Assembly: GCA_903908605.1 (NCBI GenBank)
Contig: CAIVSQ010000507.1
Span: forward strand, 1 to 64,000
DNA from: an uncultured Anaerolineae bacterium
Lineage (GTDB): Bacteria; Chloroflexota; Anaerolineae; Anaerolineales; Villigracilaceae
Length of the DNA stretch: 64,000 bases
Direction: 5' to 3'
How positions within the stretch are numbered: position 1 is the stretch's first letter; each line of letters starts with the position of its first letter. Positions 39,149 to 49,257 of the stretch are shown here, one piece after another. Both the position numbers and the translations under genes were made by a program. Below the pieces are notes generated by a model that was given only the letters and a program-made list of their open reading frames with translations, ran no database searches and was not told where the DNA came from.

Positions 39149-39835
39149 TCATTGGCCATATTGACCAATGACCCCTGCAACCAGGGCAAGTTGACCGATG
39201 TGATAGGTAATCATCAGCAGCAGCCGGCCACGGCGCACAGGTCTAACAAACTTGTTCCAGGCCAGCAGCAGGTCGGATGTGACAAATGAAACTGCGCCAA
39301 AGCTGACCAAGTAGGCAGGGTTGGAGAGCCAGTCAGTACGAAAGAGAGTCAGCAGGGCGGAAAACAACATGAGCGAAATGACGACGGCATATAAGCGCAC
39401 GGGTTCCACCAGGGGTTTAAGACCTTTGCGACGTATGGCAAGCAAGATCCGACGCGCAGGTGGCATGGCAATAAATAGGACCATAACCGCCACACCAAAG
39501 GTCATGGAACTGAAAGCAGGTGTCGGCGAATTAAAGCCAAGGATATAAGCGCAGTGCGCCAGTAAAAAAGCCCCCAACCCAAGGATAAAGCCACGGCGCT
39601 GGTTGGATAATAGCAGCAAGACATCACCAGCCAACGAAAGCAAGATGCCCAACCCAAACCAGGGCAGGGGCGACCGTATACCACCACGCACAAGCAACAA
39701 GGCAAACAGGAAAACCATCACACCTGGCTTGGCAAAATATTCAAGCTTGCGCCAGCCCTTGTATATGGCAAGCCATTCCAACAAGGCTGACAGACAAGCG
39801 AGAACAATAAGAACCGTGGGCAGGGTCAATTGCAC
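39149..39835 (-). CDS. YhhN-like (lysoplasmalogenase family) membrane protein
   Basis: 228 aa; multi-TM; KLEYFAKPGVMVFLFALLLVRGG; LSLAGDVLLLL; GLGAFLLAHCAYILGF. Confidence 0.82.
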   Translation of the reverse strand: MQLTLPTVLIVLACLSALLEWLAIYKGWRKLEYFAKPGVMVFLFALLLVRGGIRSPLPWFGLGILLSLAGDVLLLLSNQRRGFILGLGAFLLAHCAYILGFNSPTPAFSSMTFGVAVMVLFIAMPPARRILLAIRRKGLKPLVEPVRLYAVVISLMLFSALLTLFRTDWLSNPAYLVSFGAVSFVTSDLLLAWNKFVRPVRRGRLLLMITYHIGQLALVAGVIGQYGQ

Positions 39836-39844
39836 AATGCGGGC

Positions 39845-40771
39845 TTACTTTTTCTTTTTAGGTTCGATTTTATAACCAAAACGGCGTAGGGCGGAGTCGT
39901 CATCGCGCCAGTCTTTCTCAACCTTGACACGCAGTTCCAGGAAGACCTTGCGACCGCTCATCGATTCAATCTCCTGGCGGGCAGTGATACCAATTTTCTT
40001 TAGCATGCTGCCGCCTTCGCCAATCATGATACCTTTTTGCGAATCACGTTCCACGAAAACGGTGGCGGAAATGTGAGCGCCCTTATCTCCACGTTCAACA
40101 AACTCATCGATGCGGACATTGACCCCATGCGGAACTTCATTGCGCAGATGGATCAGGCAGGCTTCTCGCACCAATTCGGCGGCGATTTCGCGTTCGTAAA
40201 AATCGGTGATCTGGCCTTCATCAAATTCAGGTTCGCGCATGGGCATTTTAGCAACCAGCGCTTCGAGCAGTTCATTGCGGCCTTCGCCACGCGTGGCACT
40301 GAGTGCATAGACCTCGGCGTTTGTGACCATGTCAGTGTATTCTGCAGTTTTTAACACCAACCGGTCGGCTGGCAGCATGTCGATCTTATTGATGGCAAGC
40401 ACAAGGGGAGCGCGCTTTTTCATCTGCGCCAGAGTGGCAGCAATGCGCTGATCCTCCTCAGTAGGGCCATCACTGGCATCCACCAGCCAGAGGATGACAT
40501 CCACCTGGTTCATAGCCTCGAGAGCTTCCTGGTTCAAAAAATCGCCCAGGCGATGGTGCGAAATATGAATGCCGGGTGTATCGAGAAACACCAATTGGTA
40601 TTCATCGTTGGTGAGAATGCCCATCTGGCGACGCCGGGTGGTTTGAGCCTTTGGTGTAACAGCGGCAATTTTCTGCCCGAGAAAGGCGTTGACGAGGGTG
40701 GACTTGCCCACATTGGGGCGGCCGATAATGGAAATAAAGCCGGATTTCTTTTCAGTCATTTTTTCTTCCAA
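39845..40771 (-). CDS. era: GTPase Era
   Basis: 308 aa; SIIGRPNVGKSTLVNAFLGQKIAAVTPKAQTTRRRQMGI; LDTPGIH; NKID; C-terminal KH domain IMIGEGGSMLKKIGITARQEIE. Confidence 0.96.
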   Translation of the reverse strand: MEEKMTEKKSGFISIIGRPNVGKSTLVNAFLGQKIAAVTPKAQTTRRRQMGILTNDEYQLVFLDTPGIHISHHRLGDFLNQEALEAMNQVDVILWLVDASDGPTEEDQRIAATLAQMKKRAPLVLAINKIDMLPADRLVLKTAEYTDMVTNAEVYALSATRGEGRNELLEALVAKMPMREPEFDEGQITDFYEREIAAELVREACLIHLRNEVPHGVNVRIDEFVERGDKGAHISATVFVERDSQKGIMIGEGGSMLKKIGITARQEIESMSGRKVFLELRVKVEKDWRDDDSALRRFGYKIEPKKKK

Positions 40772-41628
40772 TTAACAACAGCTATAGATGAGATGATCAG
40801 GACGGCGCCCGTGGCAAGCTGCCAGGAAAGCTCTTCGCGTAAAAAGATGACGCCAAGCAGCACGCCGCCAAGTGGAAAGATATAGGTCACCAGGGTTGCC
40901 CGGGTAGGGCCGATCTCGTGAACCAGGTAATACTGCATAATCATGGCCAGGCCGGTGCCCAGCACGCCCAACCATAACAGGGCCAACCAGGTGATGGGCA
41001 TTTGCGGAATGGCGAAAGGCGCTTCAGCCACTGGAGCCGCCACCAACATGACAGCACTGGCGCTGAAAAGCGGCAACATGCCGCGAACCTGCCCAGGAAC
41101 ATCAGCGGTATGCTGGCGGGCAAAAATATAGCTACCAGCATAGGAAAGCGAGGCAAGGATGACAGCCCCCTGGCCAATGACCGAGTTATGGACGTTGGAG
41201 TTGAGGTCCTTGCTAAGCAGCAAAACGACACCGCCGAAGCCAATCAATAACCCTGTGATCCTGGGCAAGGTAATTTTGTCATCATTCAGAAAAAAATGAG
41301 CCAGGATGATGGTGAAGAGCGGTACTGTGGCATTCAGGATGGAGGCCACGGCAGATTCGATGCTCAGCTCGCCCCAGGTAATCAGGAAAAAGGGCACCGC
41401 CACATTGAAAATACCGAGCACAATAAAAATGCGCCAGGTTTTCCAATCACGCGGCAGACGAATGCGCAGGATGATGGCTACTGCCAACCCCGTCAACAAA
41501 CCAAACACGACCCGATAGGTCACCAGGGTTAATGGACCGATTTCGGCGAGGGCGATTTTGATCCACAAAAAAGAGGCGCTCCAAATGGCGCCCAATAAGA
41601 TAAAAACTGTCCAGTGTTTGGTTTGCAA
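40756..41628 (-). CDS. DMT/EamA-family transporter
   Basis: 290 aa; 10 TM pattern, GAIWSASFLWIKIALAEIGP, LGVIFLREELSWQLATGAVLIISSIAVVN. Confidence 0.92.
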   Translation of the reverse strand: MQTKHWTVFILLGAIWSASFLWIKIALAEIGPLTLVTYRVVFGLLTGLAVAIILRIRLPRDWKTWRIFIVLGIFNVAVPFFLITWGELSIESAVASILNATVPLFTIILAHFFLNDDKITLPRITGLLIGFGGVVLLLSKDLNSNVHNSVIGQGAVILASLSYAGSYIFARQHTADVPGQVRGMLPLFSASAVMLVAAPVAEAPFAIPQMPITWLALLWLGVLGTGLAMIMQYYLVHEIGPTRATLVTYIFPLGGVLLGVIFLREELSWQLATGAVLIISSIAVVNWKKK

Positions 41629-41659
41629 AGAAAACTCCTTCTTTTCAGTTTATCACAAT

Positions 41660-42229
41660 CTACCGGGCATCATGATACCCCTGGCCTGGGGTGTTATCGC
41701 TAAGGAATGGGGCAGCATAACCCGGCACGCCTTCAAGATTCAACAACCAGGTTTTGGTGGATAAGCCCTGCCCGGCACCATAACCATGCAGTTTGCCATC
41801 AGCTCCAACCACACGATGGCATGGAATGACCAGCGGCATGGGGTTGGTGGCTTCAGCGCGCCCAACCGCCCGGGCCGCACGCGGACTACCAACCTGGATG
41901 GCGACCTGTTGGTAGGTGCGAGTCTGCCCAAAAGGAATGGCGCAGGTAGCTTGCAGCGCAGAACGTTGAAAATCCCCCATGGCGGACCAGTCAATGGGCA
42001 GGTTGAATTCTCGCCTCAGGCCTGAGGCGTATTCCTCCAACTGTATGATGACCTGTGTTGTGCAGGATGGGTCGGTTTCAATACTGGCGGCATGCCGGCG
42101 GTTCAAGTTGGCGCGAAAGCTGACCTGATCAACTGGGAATTCCACAGCCACTAGGCCATTTTCAGAAACAGCGACCCAGATTTCACCGAGGGGAGTTGAA
42201 TTTGTGCTGGCAATATAAATGATTGTCAT
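41660..42229 (-). CDS. ogt: Methylated-DNA--[protein]-cysteine S-methyltransferase
   Basis: FGQTRTYQQVAIQVGSPRAARAVGRAEATNPMPLVIPCHRVVGADGKLHGYGAG (PCHR active site). Confidence 0.95.
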   Translation of the reverse strand: MTIIYIASTNSTPLGEIWVAVSENGLVAVEFPVDQVSFRANLNRRHAASIETDPSCTTQVIIQLEEYASGLRREFNLPIDWSAMGDFQRSALQATCAIPFGQTRTYQQVAIQVGSPRAARAVGRAEATNPMPLVIPCHRVVGADGKLHGYGAGQGLSTKTWLLNLEGVPGYAAPFLSDNTPGQGYHDAR

Positions 42230-42517
42230 GGGAGTCTCGCTTGTTCGAATAAATAAGGGGCAGGCTACAGGTGAGGCTTACCGGGCAGTATAGGCACTTC
42301 ATATGAACGCTGGAAATTGTTTATGTTGCCTGAAAAATAAAAAATACGGGATCAACCAACGATTAGCACTGCCAGAACAATAAACACCTGCCTTGTGAAG
42401 AGCCAGATCGATACCGGTCCCCAGCATGGCGAGCATTTTCCAGCCGGAGGGTAGATGAATTGGTGACCGCAACCAAAATGGATAACTTCGAAAATATCTT
42501 AAGCCAGTCTGTAAAAT

Positions 42518-43765
42518 TTATAACACCAATTCCAGCAGGGGGATTTCCATTTCCTGCGGAGTCAAGCCACCGTGATGGCCCAAATATCTCTGTTCGAAGC
42601 GACCCTTTTCATACCACCACACAGATTGATAACGATAGGGCAGCACGACCAGGTTGGCAACACGGGCACGAAAACGGTCTGAAACCAGCGGGCCAAAGTA
42701 GCCAAGCGAGATCAAATCTTCGGTCTTGACCACGTCAGCAACACCGGCCAAGCCAGCGCTCAACAAGTGATGCACTTCCTCAAGACGATCGTCCTTGATG
42801 TACAGGAACATGTCCCGGCTGGATCCGGCGGGCACAAGCGGATCACCCTTACGATTGGTCTTGAACATTTTTCCAATGCCCGGAAACGCCTTGTTTAAAT
42901 AGACAGTTGTAGCGGGATTCACCTCAACCTGGCCGTGATCGGCGCTAAGCAGTACCAGGGTTTTGCCTTTGGTGTAAATTTTCTCCAGGAAATGCCTGGT
43001 CATCACATGCATAAACATCTCTACTTCGGCCTCCACCTGGAGCGAGTCGGGACCATATTCGTGGCTGACCGAGTCAATTCGATCGTAATAGAGGAAAAAG
43101 TAATTTTTGCCATTGGCCTGGTTAACTGCAATAGTGAGGTTCGTCAGTCCTTCGGGCAGAGATTTATAGCCACGGGTCAGTGCACCCTGAAACACCTGGT
43201 TGGAATAGGTGGATGGGGTGTATTCGCGATGTTGAAAGATGGAAGAGTGGACTCCCAGACCGGCAAGCCTTTGATAGAGAGTACCCGAAGGATAGAGGCG
43301 TTGCGGATCAGCCCCGGCCTTTTTAAGTTGGTCGCGCTCCGTGGTACCCGAATACGAGAACAGCAGCGGAGCAATGATGGCATCCAATGAAGGCTCGTAA
43401 TAAATCCATTCAAAAACACCGCTTTCGCCCACATTCAAGCTGGTATGCATGCAAGTGACATGTGCCGCTGTGGTGGAGGGAAACTGGGAAGTCAGCTTGC
43501 TGACCCGGCCATCTTGTGAAAACTGCTCCAGGAAGGCGTGCGAACCAAATTTTTCGAAGTGACGCCAGCCGAAACCATCGACAAAACAAAAAACTAGATT
43601 TTCAACATTGGGGTACTGCTGCGCCAGGCGCCCCTGGCCGGCAAAAAAGGACTCAATCGTGGATGGCAGACCGGCAAAACCACCGGCATCATACTTTGGC
43701 TGGATAAAGGATGGATGCAAATAGATTACCTCTTGAAATTGATCATGGCCAGCCCGACAATACAA
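42518..43765 (-). CDS. Alkaline phosphatase superfamily phosphodiesterase
   Basis: 415 aa; LVFCFVDGFGWRHFEKFG; FPSTTAAHVTCMHT; FFLYYDRIDSVSHEYGP; LLSADHGQVEV metal-site motifs; start uncertain. Confidence 0.82.
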   Translation of the reverse strand: MYCRAGHDQFQEVIYLHPSFIQPKYDAGGFAGLPSTIESFFAGQGRLAQQYPNVENLVFCFVDGFGWRHFEKFGSHAFLEQFSQDGRVSKLTSQFPSTTAAHVTCMHTSLNVGESGVFEWIYYEPSLDAIIAPLLFSYSGTTERDQLKKAGADPQRLYPSGTLYQRLAGLGVHSSIFQHREYTPSTYSNQVFQGALTRGYKSLPEGLTNLTIAVNQANGKNYFFLYYDRIDSVSHEYGPDSLQVEAEVEMFMHVMTRHFLEKIYTKGKTLVLLSADHGQVEVNPATTVYLNKAFPGIGKMFKTNRKGDPLVPAGSSRDMFLYIKDDRLEEVHHLLSAGLAGVADVVKTEDLISLGYFGPLVSDRFRARVANLVVLPYRYQSVWWYEKGRFEQRYLGHHGGLTPQEMEIPLLELVL

Positions 43766-44157
43766 ACCAGGACACCCAGGAAATTAATGAAGTTGAGTTT
43801 TTCCTTGAACACCAATGTACCCAGGAAAACCAGGAGAAGGGAAGCAACCACGTTGACCATAATCCCGAGGAAACTCAGACCACCACCAGCGCGGTAAGCC
43901 AACAAAGTGCTCACCTCAACACCCGCAATCGCCAATCCAAGCGCAAAGCTGGCCCAATTGAGCTTTTTGAATGCATCGGCAAGATTGCCAACCGGAAAGA
44001 CAAAAAGAAGCAACAGGGTGAGAACAAGCGAAACCAGGTAAGTCACGCTTAAAGCCAGCGCAGGGTTTACCTCGCCAGGGGTTAATTTCTGAAAGAGGTT
44101 ATAAAGAACTGTCGAAAAGGCGGCAAGCCCGACCGTAATAATCAGAGTAATAGACAA
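43726..44157 (-). CDS. EamA/EmrE-like small membrane protein
   Basis: 143 aa, ~5 TM; SFLGIMVNVVASLLLVFLGTLVFKEKLNFINFLGVLVCIVGLAMINFKR. Confidence 0.8.
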   Translation of the reverse strand: MSITLIITVGLAAFSTVLYNLFQKLTPGEVNPALALSVTYLVSLVLTLLLLFVFPVGNLADAFKKLNWASFALGLAIAGVEVSTLLAYRAGGGLSFLGIMVNVVASLLLVFLGTLVFKEKLNFINFLGVLVCIVGLAMINFKR

Positions 44158-44305
44158 AGGACGCTCAATTCTGCAGTTCGCAACTTACAAAGTTGTCAGA
44201 TGTGGTGTGCACGTAGGGCAACCGTAGGGTAACCGTCAAGTATGCTTTGGGGGTTGGTGATAAATTTAGACTGTAAAAAGTGATTTCTCTTCTCCTCCTT
44301 TGAAA

Positions 44306-44336
44306 AGAGAGCCGGGGTCGGCGTCCCCGGCTCTCT
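44306..44336. terminator. GC-rich hairpin in divergent region; T-tail (TTTTC) only on minus strand
   Basis: AGAGAGCCGGGG-tcggcgt-CCCCGGCTCTCT, 12-bp perfect stem. Confidence 0.55.
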
Positions 44337-44364
44337 CGATTCTACCACCTCGTTACGTTATAAT

Positions 44365-44395
44365 GTGCCATGCACCCTTGTTAGGTGTATGGCAC
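44365..44395. promoter_or_regulatory. Hairpin directly 5' of the prephenate-dehydrogenase-like gene
   Basis: GTGCCATGCACC-cttgtta-GGTGTATGGCAC, 12-bp stem with one G-T pair; preceded by TATAAT 44359-44364. Confidence 0.45.
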
Positions 44396-44414
44396 TTCTT
44401 ATTAAGGAGCAAGC

Positions 44415-45398
44415 ATGACCGTTCAGATAACTGTTATTGGCCTTGGGCAAATTGGAACGTCCATCGGCCTTGCACTCGCCAAACACACAGACCAAATTGC
44501 CCGGGTAGGATATGACCGGGCACTGGAAATTCAGAACAAAGCCAAATCACTGGGCGCTTTTGACTCAGTTAAATTCACCCTCCCCTCTGCAATTGAAAAT
44601 GCCGATGTAGTCATACTGTGCCTGCCGTTCGACCAGGTGGAGGAAACCCTGCAGCTGATCGCAGAGAACTTGCGTGAAGACGCGGTCATACTGGATTTTT
44701 CACCTCAAAAAATAATTGCACAAAAGTGGTTTGAACAGCATGTACCTGTTGGCAGGCATTACGTGGGCATGGTGGCATCGATCGGACCGAAATTTTTGGA
44801 TATGATCGACGAAGGCGTCGACGCAGCTCGGGCTGATTTGTTTGGGCGAGCCACGATCGGTATTGCCACAGCACAAGGCACCTCTTCGCAGGCATTAAAA
44901 TTGGCTGCCGACCTCGTAGACATGATGGGCGGGCAGGCGATCTTCCTGGATATGCTCGAAGCAGATGGGATGTTGATGACCACCCACCTTGTGCCGCAGT
45001 TGATTTCGGCGGCAATACTCAATGCAACCGTAGACCAACCCGGTTGGAGCGAAGCACGCCGTTTCGCTGGTAGACCGTATGCGCGAGCAACCTCCGCAGT
45101 GGCAATGGATAAGATTGAAGCACTGGCACAGGCGTTGATATCCAACCCGGGCGGCGCGACACACGCGTTGGATAACGCCATTGGGGCTCTGACGCATTTC
45201 CGTGCAGCAATTGCACGCGGCGATCAGGCCGACCTGGTCAGGCGGCTAAAAATGGCCGTGGAAGATCGCGATAACTGGCTGGCGGAACGTCACCGGGCAG
45301 ATTGGGATAGTGCAAAAGATAAAACAGAAGCCCCCAAAGCCGGAGATTTCATCAAATCGTTATTCATCGGCGTACGCTCGAGAGGAAAAAAGAAATAG
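44415..45398 (+). CDS. Prephenate dehydrogenase-like NAD-binding protein
   Basis: 327 aa; ITVIGLGQIGTSIGLALAKHTDQIARVGYDR; ADVVILCLPFDQVEETLQLIAENLREDAVILDFS; VGMVASIGP. Confidence 0.85.
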   Translation: MTVQITVIGLGQIGTSIGLALAKHTDQIARVGYDRALEIQNKAKSLGAFDSVKFTLPSAIENADVVILCLPFDQVEETLQLIAENLREDAVILDFSPQKIIAQKWFEQHVPVGRHYVGMVASIGPKFLDMIDEGVDAARADLFGRATIGIATAQGTSSQALKLAADLVDMMGGQAIFLDMLEADGMLMTTHLVPQLISAAILNATVDQPGWSEARRFAGRPYARATSAVAMDKIEALAQALISNPGGATHALDNAIGALTHFRAAIARGDQADLVRRLKMAVEDRDNWLAERHRADWDSAKDKTEAPKAGDFIKSLFIGVRSRGKKK

Positions 45399-45402
45399 CA
45401 AG

Positions 45403-45672
45403 ATGCCTTTTTATTGTTATATCGTTCAATGCAGTGATGATAGCTATTACACCGGCTGGACAACCGATCCGCCCCGCCGCGAAAAACAACACAATGCCGG
45501 GACCGGTGCACGCTACACACGCATGCACCGCCCGGTGAAAATGGTATATATAGAAGAACAGGCCGACCGGGTGAGCGCGATGAAAAGAGAACTGGCGATT
45601 AAAGCCATGCCCAGAGCAAAGAAAGCCAGGCTGGTGGCATCTCAGCAGCAGGAAGCTAATCTAATTACCTGA
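45403..45672 (+). CDS. GIY-YIG nuclease-domain protein
   Basis: ATG 45403; FYCYIVQCSDDSYYTGWTTDPPRREKQHNAGTGARYTRMHRPVKMVYIEE. Confidence 0.93.
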   Translation: MPFYCYIVQCSDDSYYTGWTTDPPRREKQHNAGTGARYTRMHRPVKMVYIEEQADRVSAMKRELAIKAMPRAKKARLVASQQQEANLIT

Positions 45673-45734
45673 GGCAGACCTGGCAAGAACAGAGATAACC
45701 AAGGGGGGAATGTTGTAAAATTCAATGAATGAAT

Positions 45735-45762
45735 ATTCCCTGTCACAGGGTTGACAGGGAAT
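45735..45762. promoter_or_regulatory. Perfect inverted repeat ATTCCCTGTCA-N6-TGACAGGGAAT upstream of wHTH regulator; candidate operator next to TATAAT (45765-45770)
   Basis: 11-bp arms 45735-45745 and 45752-45762, directly 5' of a -10-like hexamer. Confidence 0.6.
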
Positions 45763-45792
45763 GATATAATTTCAGCCGCTGAATTTTAGATT

Positions 45793-46269
45793 ATGGAACC
45801 TACATACGAAACCACACGAGATTTATCCTTGCTCGATAATATTGAGCATCAACCGGATGTAACCCAGGCCGATCTTGCAACGCAGCTGGGCATCGCGGTC
45901 GGCACAGTCAACTGGCATCTAAAACGCCTGATATCAAAGGGCTATGTCAAGGTCATGCGGGCCGAGCGGCGCAAGCTGCGCTACCTGATTACCCCCGAAG
46001 GCCTGGCCCTGCGTGCGCGCCTGACAGTGGATTATGTTGAACAACAGTTCAACCTGTACCGGCGCGTACGGCAAAAGGTGAAGGAGTACGTGGACCTGGT
46101 GAAAAATGCCGGTCACGCGCAACTGCGACTGGTTGGTGAAGGCGATGTGGCAGATATCTGCCGGCTGACCTGCTTGGAGCAGGATATCAGCATTATTGAT
46201 CAGCCGGGCATTCCCACCCTGGAAGTGCGCGGTTTGAGCGTGGTTCTGACGGACTTCGAGGAGCAATGA
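45793..46269 (+). CDS. Winged helix-turn-helix transcriptional regulator
   Basis: 158 aa; LLDNIEHQPDVTQADLATQLGIAVGTVNWHLKRLISKGYVKVMRAERRKLRYLITPEG; first gene of the polysaccharide cluster. Confidence 0.88.
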   Translation: MEPTYETTRDLSLLDNIEHQPDVTQADLATQLGIAVGTVNWHLKRLISKGYVKVMRAERRKLRYLITPEGLALRARLTVDYVEQQFNLYRRVRQKVKEYVDLVKNAGHAQLRLVGEGDVADICRLTCLEQDISIIDQPGIPTLEVRGLSVVLTDFEEQ

Positions 46270-47267
46270 ACCCGACGCAAAAGCATGTGGTTGTTACAGG
46301 TGGGGCGGGCTATATCGGCTCGCTGCTGGTGGCACAATTACTGCAGCAAGGGCAGCTGGTGACCGTGATCGATAACCTGCTGTTTGGCGGCGAATCGCTC
46401 ATGACCTTCCTGTCACACCCGAATTTTCACTTTGCAAAAGCGGATGTGACAGAGGGACGCAGCCTGCGTGACTCGCTACCCAGGGCCTGGCCCCGCCCAG
46501 ATGTGGTTTTCCACCTGGCGGGTATTGTCGGGTTCCCGGCCTGCCAGGCCGTGGGAAAACAAGCCGCCTGGCATTACAACGTGGACGCCACCAAGAGTGT
46601 ATTCGAGCAGGCCGAAAGCCTGCAGGTAGGCAGATTTGTCTATCCTTCGACATACAGCGCCTATGCAGCCTCAACCGATGGGCGCCCGGTGACAGAAGAA
46701 TCGCCGCTCAACCCGCAATCTTTGTATGGCGAAACCAAGATGGCCGCGGAAGAATTCTTGCTGCCACGAGGCGCAGTGATATTCCGCCTGGCCACACTTT
46801 ACGGCGTGTCACCACGTACACGCTTTGACCTGACCGTCAATCAGTTTGTGTTGGACGCATTTATCAAACGTGAACTCTTGATTTACCAACGCGGTTATTC
46901 GCGTTCGTTTTTGCATGTGCAGGACGCCGTGCGCGGTCTGCTGCTTGGGATCACCGCGTCGGATGAGAAAGTGATCGGAAAAGTCTACAACCTGGGCACA
47001 GACAACGGTAATTACACCAAGGACCAGATTGTGCAATTGGTAATCAAGCGCCTGCCTGAAATCTTCGTGGAGTACAAGGACCTGACCTTCGGCGGAGACA
47101 TGCGCGACATCACGGTCTCTTTTGAAAAAATCAAGCGCGAACTGGGGTTTGAAGCCCGGTTAACGGTCGATGATGGCGTGCGCGAAGTAGTCAACACACT
47201 GCGCCTGGGATTGATCCGCGAACCTCAACACGAGCGCTACCGAAACGCGCATTTTATCGTAAGATAA
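46266..47267 (+). CDS. NAD-dependent sugar epimerase/dehydratase (SDR)
   Basis: VVTGGAGYIGSLLVAQLLQQGQLVTVIDNLLFGG; YPSTYSAYA; YGETKMAAEE; 4-nt overlap with the regulator stop. Confidence 0.92.
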   Translation: MNPTQKHVVVTGGAGYIGSLLVAQLLQQGQLVTVIDNLLFGGESLMTFLSHPNFHFAKADVTEGRSLRDSLPRAWPRPDVVFHLAGIVGFPACQAVGKQAAWHYNVDATKSVFEQAESLQVGRFVYPSTYSAYAASTDGRPVTEESPLNPQSLYGETKMAAEEFLLPRGAVIFRLATLYGVSPRTRFDLTVNQFVLDAFIKRELLIYQRGYSRSFLHVQDAVRGLLLGITASDEKVIGKVYNLGTDNGNYTKDQIVQLVIKRLPEIFVEYKDLTFGGDMRDITVSFEKIKRELGFEARLTVDDGVREVVNTLRLGLIREPQHERYRNAHFIVR

Positions 47268-47296
47268 TATTTTCAGCCGTAGAACGGGCGACCTGA

Positions 47297-48286
<990 letters not shown>

Positions 48287-48358
48287 CCAGCGGGCTACAC
48301 ACACCAACGAGCACACGCGCCGGGTAATACCGGCCCGTGTATGCGGATAATAAAAAGA

Positions 48359-49204
48359 ATGCCTGAAATTACAAAAGTTGAACCCAATACCATTTATATT
48401 CGCCCCACCAGCGGGTTTGCTGCATTAAACCTGGCGGACCTGTGGCAATACCGCGAACTGATTGTGTTCATGATCTGGCGTGACATCAAGGTGCGTTACA
48501 AACAGACCCTGCTTGGTGCACTGTGGGCAGTCATCCAGCCAGTAATGACCATGCTGGTCTTCAATTTCCTATTCAACAATGTCGCCAAGGTTTCCTCAGA
48601 CGGCATCCCCTACCCTATTTTTTCTTTCACCGCGCTGCTGCCCTGGGGTTTGTTCACGACCGCGCTCAACACCGCCAGCCGATCGCTGACATCGAATCAC
48701 AACATGATCACCAAGACCTATTTCCCGCGTCTGGTGCTACCAATAGCCTCGGTCTTGGGTGGTTTGGTCGATTTTGCGATCGCCTTTGTTATCTTGTTTG
48801 GGATGATGTTCTATTACAAGGTGACGCCGACCGTGACCGCGCTGTGGGCTGTGCCACTGTTCGTGCTGCTGGCAATTATTACTGCCTTGGGCGTGGCGCT
48901 CTGGTTGTCGGCCATCAATGTGCAGTACCGCGATGTCGGTTACGCGCTGCCATTCATCACCCAGTTTTGGCTGTTCATCACCCCTGTGGCCTATTCATCC
49001 AAGGTAATCGCGGACAAGTGGCAGCTGGTGTACGCCCTGAACCCGATGGCAGGCGTGGTAAACGGATTTCGCTGGGCCCTGCTTGGCTCGGGCAGCGGAC
49101 CCAACTTGCTTGTGGCAATTTCGACCGTTATCTCACTGGTAATCCTGGTTACTGGCCTGGTGTATTTCCGCAATATGGAACGCACCTTCGCAGATACGAT
49201 TTAA
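48359..49204 (+). CDS. wzm: Polysaccharide ABC transporter permease (Wzm/TagG-like)
   Basis: WQYRELIVFMIWRDIKVRYKQTLLGALWAVIQPVMTMLVFNFLFNNVAKVSSDGIPYPIFSFTALLPWGLF. Confidence 0.93.
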   Translation: MPEITKVEPNTIYIRPTSGFAALNLADLWQYRELIVFMIWRDIKVRYKQTLLGALWAVIQPVMTMLVFNFLFNNVAKVSSDGIPYPIFSFTALLPWGLFTTALNTASRSLTSNHNMITKTYFPRLVLPIASVLGGLVDFAIAFVILFGMMFYYKVTPTVTALWAVPLFVLLAIITALGVALWLSAINVQYRDVGYALPFITQFWLFITPVAYSSKVIADKWQLVYALNPMAGVVNGFRWALLGSGSGPNLLVAISTVISLVILVTGLVYFRNMERTFADTI

Positions 49205-49257
49205 CCCTGCACAGCGCATCCTTTTCACTCCACAAATAAAAACATCCTCCGGATTCT

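Noticed and set aside
42230-42517. 288-bp gap between ogt and the phosphodiesterase gene as a possible ncRNA
   Set aside because: No tRNA-like cloverleaf, strong hairpin or promoter pair could be supported by eye.
45751-45770. TTGACA...TATAAT as a sigma70 promoter
   Set aside because: The hexamers are only 8 bp apart, too close to be a -35/-10 pair; TTGACA is part of the palindrome arm.
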